From the NCBI RefSeq assembly GCF_014334015.1, contig NZ_CP060488.1, forward strand, positions 1,508,501 through 1,572,500: a DNA stretch of 64,000 nt, in the 5' to 3' direction. Below the pieces are notes generated by a model. That model did no database searches. It saw only the letters and a list, made by a program, of their open reading frames with translations, and had not been told where the DNA came from. A program made the translations under genes and the position numbers. This document shows positions 17,604 through 27,114 of this stretch, in pieces. The stretch's first letter is position 1, and every line of letters begins with the position of its first letter. The DNA comes from Bacteroides sp. M10 (GTDB lineage: Bacteria > Bacteroidota > Bacteroidia > Bacteroidales > Bacteroidaceae).

Positions 17604-19652
17604 ATGAATGGTATGAAAAATAAATTATATGCAATAGGTGTAACGATTCTGATGATGACAAGTTGCACACAGGACGAGTTTATTTCGTCCGATAACGGCC
17701 GGGAACCGGTAACGGCAGGTTCATGTCTGACGCTGGTAGGACTCTCGTCTCCGCAGACGCGTGTTTCTATCGGTGATAAAACAGGCGATGTTTATCCGGT
17801 GCTTTGGAGTGAGGGTGATGCCTTGGGAGTTTTCTCCCGTACGGCAGGGACTGATATTCACAATGTGCAGTCTTTATTAAGTGATGAATCGATCGGGCAG
17901 AATTCCGGTGTCTTTACTTCAGACGATGTGAAGATGGCGGAAGCAGGAGCTACGGAACTTCTTATCTATTACCCGTACCGGGCAAGTACGGAACTAGCCG
18001 AAGACGGGAACAAGATAACTTCTTCCTTGTCTGTAGAGCAGGAGCAAAGTCGTCCGGGTGATAGTCATCATATTGGAAAGTATGGGTTTGCATTTGCCAA
18101 GGCAACAGTCAGCGGTCCGGATATGCTTGCCAAATTTACGTTGAATCATGCGATGGCTTATGTGAAGTTCAGCATCTCGTCCCAGGAACTTTCTACGTAC
18201 AGGCTAAAGAGTGTTTCCCTGTATGACAAGGAGACGAAAACGCCTCTTTCCGGTACGTTTACCGCAAATCTGGATACGGACGAGTTGACATACGGTACGG
18301 ATGCCAAACCGTATGCCACTGTTTCACTGACTACTCCCGAGTTGCTTGCTTCCGCACAGGATATATATCTGACTACGTATCCTGCTGATTTAAGCGGCAA
18401 ACAGGTGTACATTGTGGTCACTCTGGAGAATGACCGGCAGACGGTTACAATTCCTATTCTAAAGGAAGGAAAGCAGCTGAAAGCCAATGCAGTCAATACG
18501 ATTGCTATTAATAACTTGAAACTTTCGGATAATTCCTGTGAATGGTACGAGCCTGTAGAGACACGTCTGCTGGCAGGTGGATGGGCTTATGGTGAATCCA
18601 ACTGTTTGATGACGAATATTTCGACCAGTGGTGTGAGCAATACGATTAGTGTGAAAGCACGTGGTAACTTCATGGAAGTGGAAGAACCTAAGTATGCAAA
18701 GACTATTCTCGGGTGCGATTTGAATGTTAATCATAAGATGATTGCTGTGAATGGTTCTACTACGGACATCATTCCTGTTGGCAGTGATTACAGTATTACG
18801 ATTAATACCTATAAGGTAAGTGGAGGCTACGACGGCGGTTGCGGTCAGGTGGCTATCTATGGAGAGGATCAGACTACTGTTATCTGGAGTTTTATTATCT
18901 GGATGACCCCTACTCCGGCAGAACACCCTTATGGTAATACGGGATATGTAGTGTTAGATCGTAATTTGGGTACTTACATGACATGCGAAGGAGACAACTG
19001 GAAACAAAACGGTGTTTACTTCCAGTGGGGACGTCCTACGCCGGTGGGCTGGTCGGGAACCGTGGGTACTAACATACCTACTCAAGACACCAATGTCCGC
19101 TTCTCTATCGAAAATCCTCGTGCATTGCTTTATACCAATGAAGTGGAGAATACAAAATCCGACTGGTATCTGGGTGCATGGACCGGTGCACGTACCGACC
19201 GTAAAGATGACTTCTGGGGTAATCCGAACGAATCGAGCACTTATCTCAATCCTTCTGACGGTCATAAATCTATTTATGATCCTTGTCCGAAAGGGTATCG
19301 GGTAGTGTCTCCCCGCGTATTGGATGAGATAGAGCAGAAAGGTGAATTTGTGAAACAGAGCGCAACTGCGGTATTTAAATATTGCTATGATGGTACAAAC
19401 TATGCTTATTGGCCGTTAGCAGGTTGTAAGTGGGGATCTAATGGTGGAAATAATGGTAATAATACAGGGCTGGATGCTAGCAAGGGTGCTGCTTGCTATT
19501 GGTCCAACTCATCGGCAAGTAGTTATGGAAATGATAAGGATCAGGGAGCTACTTCCTTGTATTATAAAGTTTCCGATAAGACGTGGACTCACTCTTCCGG
19601 TCGTTCTCATGCATTCTCTGTACGGTGTATGAAAGATACCGAGAATCGTTAG
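17604..19652 (+). CDS. Fimbrillin-like lipoprotein with C-terminal FISUMP domain
   Basis: 682 residues, lipobox MTSC (C21). The N-terminal half resembles Bacteroides fimbrillin/Mfa-like beta-sandwich lipoproteins (QTRVSIGDKTGDVYPVLWSE and LNHAMAYVKFSI are typical signatures). The C-terminal third (about 450-680) matches the Fibrobacter succinogenes major paralogous (FISUMP) domain: VLDRNLGTYM, VYFQWGRPTPVGW, YDPCPKGYRVVSP, YWPLAGC, ACYWSNSS and SVRCMK. The protein is presumably surface exposed and could bind glycan or act as an adhesin. It is the last gene of the PUL operon and is followed by a strong terminator. A second ATG at 17613 (MKNKLYA) may be the real start. Confidence 0.75.
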   Translation: MNGMKNKLYAIGVTILMMTSCTQDEFISSDNGREPVTAGSCLTLVGLSSPQTRVSIGDKTGDVYPVLWSEGDALGVFSRTAGTDIHNVQSLLSDESIGQNSGVFTSDDVKMAEAGATELLIYYPYRASTELAEDGNKITSSLSVEQEQSRPGDSHHIGKYGFAFAKATVSGPDMLAKFTLNHAMAYVKFSISSQELSTYRLKSVSLYDKETKTPLSGTFTANLDTDELTYGTDAKPYATVSLTTPELLASAQDIYLTTYPADLSGKQVYIVVTLENDRQTVTIPILKEGKQLKANAVNTIAINNLKLSDNSCEWYEPVETRLLAGGWAYGESNCLMTNISTSGVSNTISVKARGNFMEVEEPKYAKTILGCDLNVNHKMIAVNGSTTDIIPVGSDYSITINTYKVSGGYDGGCGQVAIYGEDQTTVIWSFIIWMTPTPAEHPYGNTGYVVLDRNLGTYMTCEGDNWKQNGVYFQWGRPTPVGWSGTVGTNIPTQDTNVRFSIENPRALLYTNEVENTKSDWYLGAWTGARTDRKDDFWGNPNESSTYLNPSDGHKSIYDPCPKGYRVVSPRVLDEIEQKGEFVKQSATAVFKYCYDGTNYAYWPLAGCKWGSNGGNNGNNTGLDASKGAACYWSNSSASSYGNDKDQGATSLYYKVSDKTWTHSSGRSHAFSVRCMKDTENR

Positions 19653-19747
19653 GTTTATGGGCTGTATGAGGAAATAGAGTTTTCCATCTCTGTTCCATTT
19701 TTAAGATTCAGAAGAAAACCGGAATAAGATAAAAGGACCTAATAGAA

Positions 19748-19787
19748 GAAAAAGTGCATATTCAGTTGCAAGAATATGCGCTTTTTC
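19748..19787 (+). terminator. Terminator at the end of the PUL operon
   Basis: Arms GAAAAAGTGCATATTC (19748-19763) and GAATATGCGCTTTTTC (19772-19787) pair over 16 bp with one G-T wobble and an 8-nt loop, followed by TTTTTAT. It lies 96 bp after the last PUL stop. A second inverted repeat follows at once: TATATTGCAT (19792-19801) with ATGCAATATA (19817-19826). Confidence 0.8.
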
Positions 19788-19835
19788 TTTTTATATTGCA
19801 TTTATTTCCTTGAAATATGCAATATATGGTGTCAC

Positions 19836-19945
19836 TAAACCATCGGTTTGGTGTAATCAAAGCTTCGGTTTGTTTAAAACAAACGCTCTCTTTGGTATAA
19901 ACCAACCGTCGGTTCCTTTTAAAGGAACCGAAACTGGTTTTTGGG
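19836..19945. repeat. 22-bp-period array of two-fold-symmetric cores (array 3)
   Basis: Five 15-bp cores start at 19836, 19858, 19880, 19902 and 19924, exactly 22 bp apart: TAAACCATCGGTTTG, CAAAGCTTCGGTTTG, CAAACGCTCTCTTTG, CCAACCGTCGGTTCC, GGAACCGAAACTGGT. The 7-bp spacers are mostly A/T (GTGTAAT, TTTAAAA, GTATAAA, TTTTAAA). Arms pair within cores, and each right arm also pairs with the next left arm. Perfect palindromes across spacers are GTTTGTTTAAAACAAAC (19868-19884) and GGTTCCTTTTAAAGGAACC (19911-19929). The array sits in the 538-bp gap 19653-20190 between convergent genes. The rest of that gap (19946-20190) shows nothing else I can name. Confidence 0.85.
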
Positions 19946-20190
19946 AGAGCAGAATTAGAGCTGGTTTGTCTTTCTTTTCTGTTGGTTTGTAAATAGCAAT
20001 CTGATATGTGTCTGATGATATCGTGACTTTTTATACTTTTAAAAGGTCTGCTTTACTGCAATTTGTCTAGCTATAATAGACGTTTGGTATCGCTTGCGAA
20101 TTGTGCTGTTTTAAATTACAGGCGTTTTTTCTGATTCAGAAGAGAGGAGCTCGAATTATGAGGTACAGAATAGATAAAATATGCGTTTCT

Positions 20191-21105
20191 TCATATATCC
20201 TCTTTTCTGCTCCGGTAACTGGCCGGTGATGTTCCCAAATATGCTTTTACATATTTCCCGAAGAAGGACTGATTAGGGAAGTTGAACTCTTCCGCAATTT
20301 CTTTGATAGACTTGTCCGAATGCTTCAACCGGTATTTTATTTGCTCCATAGCCGTTTCATTAATCAAGTCTGACGGAGTTCTGCCACACGCCTGCTTGAT
20401 GACCTTCGAAAAATGTTTGGGCGTATAACAGAGCTCGTTGGCAAAATAACTCACCGAGTGGTGTATACCTTTGTCTCTTGATAATAGTTCCATGAATTTC
20501 CGTAAGGTATAATTCACCTGCTTGATATTCTCTCTCGAACGATCCGACTTGTCGGAGCACTCTATTTCCTTATGAAGCTGCCCCAACATCTCACAAAAGA
20601 GAGCGGAAAAGAGATGCTGCATCACTTCCCTGTGGTAGCAATGAGGTTCATCATTTATCTTGGCCACAATTAAATCCCGGTAGAATCCGAAAACAGAATT
20701 GTCTTCTTCGTCGCTTACGGACTTCACCGGATTGTTATGGATATGAACGGCTGTGTTCCACGCCTCCTTTTCCATTTTAATGATACGTTGCAGAAAACGG
20801 GTGGAGAATCCTGCAAGCCTTACCTTATATTTAGGGCTTAACATCGTATGGCTGATGACGGTATTGGGAAGGCCGAGCAATAGATCGCCTGCCTTCAACT
20901 GGTAAGTCCGGTAGTTGATGTCCAGTTGGATGCACCCTTCTATGCAGACGGCGATGATGAAACATTCCAGTCTGACAATATCATTATTATCAGGAATTCC
21001 TTCCAGGCTGTTGACTATTGCAAAATCATTATCTATATAGTCCAGTGTATGCTGACTGTCCTTAAAGTCTTTTATATCTATTGGTCTGATGTTCTCTTTT
21101 TCCAT
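20191..21105 (-). CDS. AraC-family transcriptional regulator
   Basis: 304 residues from ATG 21105. The N-terminal half (about 30-150) looks like a cupin-like sensing domain (YQLKAGDLLLGLPN). The C-terminal 100 residues carry the two helix-turn-helix units, with ELCYTPKHFSKVIKQACGR and FPNQSFFGKYVKAYLGTSP. A longer frame reaches 21204, but a CAACTTTG -7-like box (minus strand, 21136 to 21129) lies inside that extension and the extension is not family-like, so the inner ATG is chosen. It is divergent from the RND efflux operon and is the natural candidate regulator of it; the inducer is unknown. Confidence 0.85.
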   Translation of the reverse strand: MEKENIRPIDIKDFKDSQHTLDYIDNDFAIVNSLEGIPDNNDIVRLECFIIAVCIEGCIQLDINYRTYQLKAGDLLLGLPNTVISHTMLSPKYKVRLAGFSTRFLQRIIKMEKEAWNTAVHIHNNPVKSVSDEEDNSVFGFYRDLIVAKINDEPHCYHREVMQHLFSALFCEMLGQLHKEIECSDKSDRSRENIKQVNYTLRKFMELLSRDKGIHHSVSYFANELCYTPKHFSKVIKQACGRTPSDLINETAMEQIKYRLKHSDKSIKEIAEEFNFPNQSFFGKYVKAYLGTSPASYRSRKEDI

Positions 21106-21273
21106 ATTCTTTTCTTTTTTTCTTTTTGCAAAGTTGGTGAATAAAGCGGAAAACAGAATGTCCTGATTGCCTTTATAATTGTCTGATATGTCGTTTATTG
21201 ACAAATAGTTAGCTATAATAAATGAAAAAGGCGAGAATAGGACATTTATAGAGGGAAATTGGTCACTATTGCC

Positions 21274-21318
21274 TTGTTCTTTTCTCCTACTTTTGTCCAG
21301 GATTTAACAAAAGAACAA
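21274..21318 (+). promoter_or_regulatory. RND operon promoter with flanking inverted repeat
   Basis: TACTTTTG (21288-21295) fits TAnnTTTG and lies 33 bp before the membrane-fusion gene. It is framed by a perfect 10-bp inverted repeat, TTGTTCTTTT (21274-21283) and AAAAGAACAA (21309-21318), centred on the expected transcription start. It could be a regulator site or a leader hairpin. Confidence 0.5.
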
Positions 21319-21328
21319 AAGAGAAAGT

Positions 21329-22435
21329 ATGATTACAGTAAGCAAAAAATGGATACGGCTGATAGGGATTGTCGGTTGTACAGTGTGGATGGCATCTTGC
21401 AAGCAGGCATCGGATGCGGGAGTGAAATCTTCTTCTTATGCAGTAATGCAGATAGAAGCGGTGGACAAAGAGTTTTCTTCTTCCTATTCGGCGACTATAC
21501 GCGGGCGGCAGGATATTGACATCTATCCACAGGTGTCGGGAACGATTGAGAAACTCTGTGTGACCGAAGGACAGAAAGTACGCCGGGGACAATTACTCTT
21601 CGTTATCGACCAGGTTCCTTACAAGGCTGCACTGAAAACTGCCACTGCCAATGTAGAAGCAGCACGTGCCGGGCTGGGTACCGCCGAACTGACTTACAAG
21701 AGCAACAAAGAACTGTATGCACAGAAAGTTGTTTCCGAATTTAGTCTGAAAACAGCCGAGAACACTTATCTCACTGCCAAGGCACAACTCTCACAGGCCG
21801 AAGCCCAGGAAATCAGTGCCCGCAACAACCTTTCTTATACCGAGGTGAAAAGTCCCAGTGACGGAGTAGTAGGCGCATTGCCTTATCGCGTGGGTGCATT
21901 GGTAGGTGCTAATATGCCTTATCCGCTTACCACAGTCAGCGACAACTCGGATATGTATGTCTATTTTTCCATGACCGAGAATCAGTTGCTTGCCCTTACC
22001 CGCCAGTATGGTGATATGGATGAGGCATTGAAGAATATGCCGGAAGTGGAATTGCACTTGAACGACAATTCGGTTTATGATAAGAAAGGTGTCATTGAAT
22101 CCATCAGCGGAGTCATCGACCGCCAGACGGGTACTGTCGTAGCGCGTGTGGTGTTCCCCAACGAATCACGGTTGCTTCATAGCGGAGCATCGGGCACGGT
22201 AGTAGTGCCGAGTATCTATAAAGACTGTATTGCCATTCCGCAGACGGCTACCGTGCGGATGCAGGACAAGACTATTGTATATAAGGTAGTGGACGGTAAG
22301 GCTGTCTCTACCCTGATAACTGTGGCCGGTATCAATGACGGACGCGAATATGTAGTGTTGAGCGGACTGAAAGCCGGTGATGAAATTGTATCGGAAGGCG
22401 CCGGACTGGTGCGCGAAGGCACGCAAGTTAAATAA
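21329..22435 (+). CDS. RND efflux periplasmic adaptor (membrane fusion) lipoprotein
   Basis: 368 residues, lipobox WMASC (C24). The HlyD/AcrA-type order is visible: first half-lipoyl (IYPQVSGTIEKLCVTEGQKVRRGQLL), an alpha-hairpin with heptad-like helices (about 95-160), second lipoyl (VKSPSDGVVGALPYRVG), then beta-barrel and membrane-proximal domains. It links the inner-membrane pump to the outer-membrane channel. First gene of a three-gene operon, 14 bp before the pump gene. Confidence 0.93.
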   Translation: MITVSKKWIRLIGIVGCTVWMASCKQASDAGVKSSSYAVMQIEAVDKEFSSSYSATIRGRQDIDIYPQVSGTIEKLCVTEGQKVRRGQLLFVIDQVPYKAALKTATANVEAARAGLGTAELTYKSNKELYAQKVVSEFSLKTAENTYLTAKAQLSQAEAQEISARNNLSYTEVKSPSDGVVGALPYRVGALVGANMPYPLTTVSDNSDMYVYFSMTENQLLALTRQYGDMDEALKNMPEVELHLNDNSVYDKKGVIESISGVIDRQTGTVVARVVFPNESRLLHSGASGTVVVPSIYKDCIAIPQTATVRMQDKTIVYKVVDGKAVSTLITVAGINDGREYVVLSGLKAGDEIVSEGAGLVREGTQVK

Positions 22436-22449
22436 GAAGGAGACTGATT

Positions 22450-25400
22450 ATGAAAGGAAATATGTTTATAAAGAGGCCGGTGATGGCAATCTCCATTTCC
22501 GTATTGATTCTGGCTATCGGGCTTATTTCACTCTTCACGTTGCCCGTGGAGCAATATCCCGATATTGCACCTCCGACGGTATATGTGACTGCCAGCTATA
22601 CCGGTGCTGATGCCGAGGCAGTGATGAACAGTGTCATCATGCCCCTGGAAGAGAGTATCAACGGTGTGGAAGACATGATGTATATCAGTTCGAGTGCCTC
22701 CAATGCAGGTTTGGCTATTATTCAGGTTTACTTCAAGCAGGGCACAGACCCCGATATGGCAGCAGTCAACGTGCAGAACCGTGTGGCTAAGGCGCAGGGA
22801 TTACTTCCGGCCGAAGTTACGAAAGTCGGTGTAAGCACGATGAAGCGCCAGACCAGTTTCTTGCAGATCGGTGCTTTGGTCTGCACTGATGGCCGTTATG
22901 ACCAGACTTTCCTGGCCAATTACTTGGACATCAATGTTATTCCCCAGATAAAACGTATCGAGGGAGTAGGAGACGTCATGGAGCTGGGTGATACGTATAG
23001 TATGCGTATCTGGCTGAAACCGGAACGGATGGCACAATATGGGCTGGTACCGTCGGACATCACCGCTGTACTGGGTGAGCAGAATATTGAAGCTCCTACC
23101 GGTTCGCTGGGTGAGAGTTCGCAGAACGTTTTCCAGTTTACGATGAAATATCGCGGACGCCTGAAGAGCGTGGAGGAATTTCAGAATACGGTTGTCCGTT
23201 CGCGTGAGGACGGCTCGATACTCCGCTTGAAAGATGTGGCGGAAGTAGAGTTGGGCACTATGACATATAGTTTCCGTAGTGAGATGGACAGTCAGCCTGC
23301 CGTTCTCTATATGATTTTCCAGACAGCCGGTTCCAATGCTACCGCTGTCAATAAAGAGATTACCGCGCAGATAGAGCGGATGGAGAAAAATCTGCCGGAA
23401 GGAACGGAGTTTGTCACCATGATGAGCTCGAACGACTTCCTTTTCGCTTCCATACACAATGTGGTGGAGACGTTGATTATTGCTATCATCCTGGTAATCC
23501 TTGTGGTATATTTCTTCTTGCAGGATCTTAAAAGTACTCTTATCCCTTCCATCTCCATTATCGTATCATTGGTAGGTACGTTTGCTTGTCTGGTGGCTGC
23601 GGGGTTCAGTCTGAATATCCTGACGCTGTTTGCCTTGGTGCTTGCCATCGGTACGGTGGTGGATGATGCTATTGTGGTGGTGGAAGCGGTGCAGTCCAAG
23701 TTTGATGCCGGGTATAAGTCGCCTTATCTTGCCACTAAAGATGCAATGGGCGATGTGACGATGGCTATCGTCTCCTGTACCTGTGTGTTTATGGCTGTGT
23801 TTATTCCCGTTACATTTATGGGAGGAACTTCGGGCGTGTTCTATACACAGTTCGGTATCACAATGGCAACTGCCGTAGGTATCTCCATGATTTCGGCTTT
23901 GACGCTTTGTCCTGCTTTGTGTGCCATCATGATGCGTCCGTCGGACGGAACCAAGAGCGCTAAGAGTATTAACGGACGGGTACGCGCTGCGTATAATGCT
24001 TCGTTCAATGCCGTACTGGGTAAATATAAGAGGGGTGTGATGTTCTTCATCCGCCATCGTTGGATGGTATGGGCTTCGTTGGCAGTTGCCGTTGCCCTGT
24101 TGGTTTATCTGATGAGTACCACCAAGACGGGACTTGTGCCGCAGGAGGATCAGGGTGTTATCATGGTGAATGTCAGCATTTCACCGGGAAGCACGCTCGA
24201 AGAAACAACGAAGGTGATGGACCGTTTGGAAAATATCCTGAAAGATACGCCCGAAATAGAACACTATGCCCGCGTGGCAGGGTACGGACTTATATCCGGG
24301 CAGGGAACTTCTTACGGTACAATCATTATCCGCCTGAAGGACTGGAGCGAACGAAAAGGTAAGGAACATAGCTCGGATGCCGTGGTTTCCCGCCTCAATG
24401 CACAATTCCAATCTTTAAAAGAAGCGCAAGTATTCAGCTTCCAGCCTGCCATGATTCCGGGTTACGGTATGGATAACTCCCTTGAACTGAATCTTCAGGA
24501 CATGACGGGTGGTGATCTGGCTACGTTCTACGAAGCGGCTGTACAGTTCCTTGGTGCTTTGAACCAGCGTCCGGAGGTAGCAATGGCTTATACCTCTTAT
24601 GCTATCAACTTCCCGCAGATATCGGTGGAAGTGGATGCTGCCAAATGTAAGCGTGCGGGTATTTCGCCAAGTGCGGTGCTCGATGCAGTGGGGAGCTATT
24701 GCGGTGGTGCGTATATTTCCAACTACAATCAGTATGGTAAAGTATATCGTGTGATGATGCAGGCTTCACCTGAATATCGTCTCGACGAACAGGCATTGAA
24801 CAATATGTTTGTACGCAATGGTACGGAGATGGCTCCGGTAAGCCAGTTCGTAACGCTGAAGCAAGTGCTGGGACCGGAAACGGCCAACCGTTTCAATCTT
24901 TACAGTACTATCACTGCCAATGTGAATCCTGCTGACGGTTACTCTTCCGGTGAGGTGCAGAAAGTCATTGAAGAAGTAGCCGCACAATCTTTGCCGGCAG
25001 GCTACGGATACGAATATGGTGGTATGGCACGCGAAGAAGCAAGTAGTGGTGGTGCGCAGACAGTCTTCATCTATGCGATCTGTATCTTCCTGGTCTATCT
25101 GATTCTGGCTTGTCTTTACGAAAGTTTCCTCGTACCGTTTGCCGTTATCTTCTCCGTGCCGTTCGGACTGATGGGTTCGTTCCTTTTCGCCAAATTGCTC
25201 GGATTGGAGAATAATATCTATTTGCAGACAGGGGTGATTATGTTGATCGGTTTGTTGGCTAAGACAGCGATCTTGATTACAGAGTACGCCATAGAGCGTC
25301 GTCGCAAAGGGATGGGCATCGTGGAATCTGCCTACTCTGCCGCACAAGTCCGCTTGCGTCCTATCCTGATGACGGTATTGACGATGATTTTCGGTATGCT

Positions 25401-25629
25401 TCCGCTGATGTTCTCTTCCGGTGCAGGTGCCAACGGTAACAGTTCGCTGGGTACGGGTGTGGTAGGCGGTATGGCTGTCGGGACACTGGCATTGCTCTTT
25501 GTCGTTCCGGTTTTCTACATCATCTTTGAATATTTGCAGGAGAAAATTCGCAAACCGATGGAGGAGGAAGCAGACGTACAGGTGCTTTTAGAGAAAGAAA
25601 AGAGTGAAGTTGAACGCGAACGTAACTAA
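22450..25629 (+). CDS. RND-family inner-membrane multidrug efflux pump (AcrB-like)
   Basis: 1059 residues, usual for HAE1 pumps. The N-terminus MFIKRPVMAISISVLILAIG is the conserved first membrane helix; a start at the inner ATG (MFIKRP) is also possible. VDDAIVVVEAV marks the proton-relay TM4, and the periplasmic porter region carries repeated PN/PC domain signatures (LPVEQYPDIAPP; VPQEDQGVIMVNV). Twelve membrane helices are expected in the two-fold 1+5 / 1+5 pattern. Substrates would be drugs, bile salts or lipophilic compounds; none can be deduced here. The outer-membrane component starts directly after its stop codon. Confidence 0.95.
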   Translation: MKGNMFIKRPVMAISISVLILAIGLISLFTLPVEQYPDIAPPTVYVTASYTGADAEAVMNSVIMPLEESINGVEDMMYISSSASNAGLAIIQVYFKQGTDPDMAAVNVQNRVAKAQGLLPAEVTKVGVSTMKRQTSFLQIGALVCTDGRYDQTFLANYLDINVIPQIKRIEGVGDVMELGDTYSMRIWLKPERMAQYGLVPSDITAVLGEQNIEAPTGSLGESSQNVFQFTMKYRGRLKSVEEFQNTVVRSREDGSILRLKDVAEVELGTMTYSFRSEMDSQPAVLYMIFQTAGSNATAVNKEITAQIERMEKNLPEGTEFVTMMSSNDFLFASIHNVVETLIIAIILVILVVYFFLQDLKSTLIPSISIIVSLVGTFACLVAAGFSLNILTLFALVLAIGTVVDDAIVVVEAVQSKFDAGYKSPYLATKDAMGDVTMAIVSCTCVFMAVFIPVTFMGGTSGVFYTQFGITMATAVGISMISALTLCPALCAIMMRPSDGTKSAKSINGRVRAAYNASFNAVLGKYKRGVMFFIRHRWMVWASLAVAVALLVYLMSTTKTGLVPQEDQGVIMVNVSISPGSTLEETTKVMDRLENILKDTPEIEHYARVAGYGLISGQGTSYGTIIIRLKDWSERKGKEHSSDAVVSRLNAQFQSLKEAQVFSFQPAMIPGYGMDNSLELNLQDMTGGDLATFYEAAVQFLGALNQRPEVAMAYTSYAINFPQISVEVDAAKCKRAGISPSAVLDAVGSYCGGAYISNYNQYGKVYRVMMQASPEYRLDEQALNNMFVRNGTEMAPVSQFVTLKQVLGPETANRFNLYSTITANVNPADGYSSGEVQKVIEEVAAQSLPAGYGYEYGGMAREEASSGGAQTVFIYAICIFLVYLILACLYESFLVPFAVIFSVPFGLMGSFLFAKLLGLENNIYLQTGVIMLIGLLAKTAILITEYAIERRRKGMGIVESAYSAAQVRLRPILMTVLTMIFGMLPLMFSSGAGANGNSSLGTGVVGGMAVGTLALLFVVPVFYIIFEYLQEKIRKPMEEEADVQVLLEKEKSEVERERN

Positions 25630-27006
25630 ATGAAAGAAAGAATGAAGAAGAATATCATCACATTAGTTGCCATCAGTCTGTCGTTGAGCGGTTGTGGCAT
25701 CTATACCAAATACAAACCCGCCACTGTCGTCCCCGACCATCTTTATGGGGAGGAAGTGGTGGCCGAGGACACTGCCAGTCTGGGCAATATGGACTGGCGG
25801 GAACTCTTCACCGATCCTTATCTGCAATCCCTCATCGAAGTGGGATTGCAGACCAATACCGACTATCAGTCCGCCCAGCTTCGTGTGGAACAGGCACAGG
25901 CGGCACTGATGTCTGCCAAACTTGCTTTTCTGCCTGCTTTTGCCCTTTCCCCGCAGGGAACGGTGAGCAGTTTTGATACACATAAGGCTACGCAGGCTTA
26001 TTCATTGCCCGTTACTGCCAGTTGGGAACTGGACGTATTCGGTCGTATGCGCAATGCCAAAAAACAGGCGAAGGCACTTTATGCTCAAAGCGAGGATTAT
26101 CGTCAGGCTGTCCGCACCCAGTTGATAACAGGCATTGCCAATACTTACTATACCCTGCTGATGCTGGATGAGCAACTCGACCTTTCCCGTCAGACGGAGA
26201 CGGCATGGAAAGAAACCGTGGCCTCCACCCGCGCTCTGATGAATGCCGGACTAGCGAACGAATCCGCAGTGTCGCAGATGGAAGCTGCTTATTATCAGGT
26301 GCAGAGTTCTGTACTCGATTTGCAGCAGCAGATCAGTCAGGTAGAGAATAGTCTTGCCTTATTATTGGCGGAGACACCCCGTAGTTATGAGCGTGGTATG
26401 CTGGCAAAGCAGCAGTTTCCTACGGATCTTTCGATAGGGATTCCTGTCCGGATGCTTTCTTCCCGTCCCGATGTCCGTTCTGCCGAGCGGACACTGGAAG
26501 CAGCGTTCTATGGAACCAATGCGGCACGTTCGGCTTTCTATCCTTCCATCACTTTAAGCGGAAGTGCCGGATGGACGAACTCTGCCGGGTCTTTGATTCT
26601 CAATCCGGGTAAGTTTCTGGCATCAGCGGTAGGTTCGCTCACGCAGCCGCTCTTTAATAAAGGACAGGTGGTGGCACAATACCGCATTGCCCGTGCACAG
26701 CAGGAAGAAGCCGCTCTCGGTTTTCAGCAGACATTGCTCAATGCCGGCAGCGAAGTGAATGATGCGTTGATTGCCTATCAGACCAGTCAGGGAAAAAGAC
26801 TTTTGTTGGACAAGCAGATCGCTTCCCTGCAAACGGCTTTACAAAGTACTTCGCTATTGATGGAGCATGGTAATACTACCTATCTGGAAGTGCTTACCGC
26901 CCGCCAGTCATTGCTTAGTGCGCAACTGTCGCAAACGGCCAATCATTTTACTGAAATACAAAGTTTAATTAACCTATACCGCGCTTTAGGGGGAGGTCAG
27001 GAGTAA
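25630..27006 (+). CDS. Outer-membrane efflux channel lipoprotein (NodT/OprM type)
   Basis: 458 residues, lipobox LSGC (C22 from ATG 25630; ATG 25642 is also possible and gives the same mature protein). It has two outer-membrane efflux repeats typical of TolC-like channels, with long alpha-helical stretches (LRVEQAQAALMSAKLAFLPA; YRIARAQQEEAALGFQQTLL) and SRPDVRSAERTLEAA. It forms the trimeric exit duct. It abuts the pump stop codon and closes the operon ahead of a terminator hairpin. Confidence 0.93.
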   Translation: MKERMKKNIITLVAISLSLSGCGIYTKYKPATVVPDHLYGEEVVAEDTASLGNMDWRELFTDPYLQSLIEVGLQTNTDYQSAQLRVEQAQAALMSAKLAFLPAFALSPQGTVSSFDTHKATQAYSLPVTASWELDVFGRMRNAKKQAKALYAQSEDYRQAVRTQLITGIANTYYTLLMLDEQLDLSRQTETAWKETVASTRALMNAGLANESAVSQMEAAYYQVQSSVLDLQQQISQVENSLALLLAETPRSYERGMLAKQQFPTDLSIGIPVRMLSSRPDVRSAERTLEAAFYGTNAARSAFYPSITLSGSAGWTNSAGSLILNPGKFLASAVGSLTQPLFNKGQVVAQYRIARAQQEEAALGFQQTLLNAGSEVNDALIAYQTSQGKRLLLDKQIASLQTALQSTSLLMEHGNTTYLEVLTARQSLLSAQLSQTANHFTEIQSLINLYRALGGGQE

Positions 27007-27047
27007 ATGACATCATACTCTCTCTGTTTTTTAATTTAGAGAAAGAA

Positions 27048-27079
27048 GGGCTGCCGGAGAAGTGATTCTGTGGCAGCCC
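27048..27079. terminator. Hairpin between convergent efflux and SulP genes
   Basis: GGGCTGCC (27048-27055) pairs perfectly with GGCAGCCC (27072-27079) around a 16-nt loop, followed by GTTTTA. It sits in the 108-bp convergent gap. Confidence 0.7.
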
Positions 27080-27114
27080 GTTTTATGGTAAATCGTCTTT
27101 ATGTAGTGTGTCAC

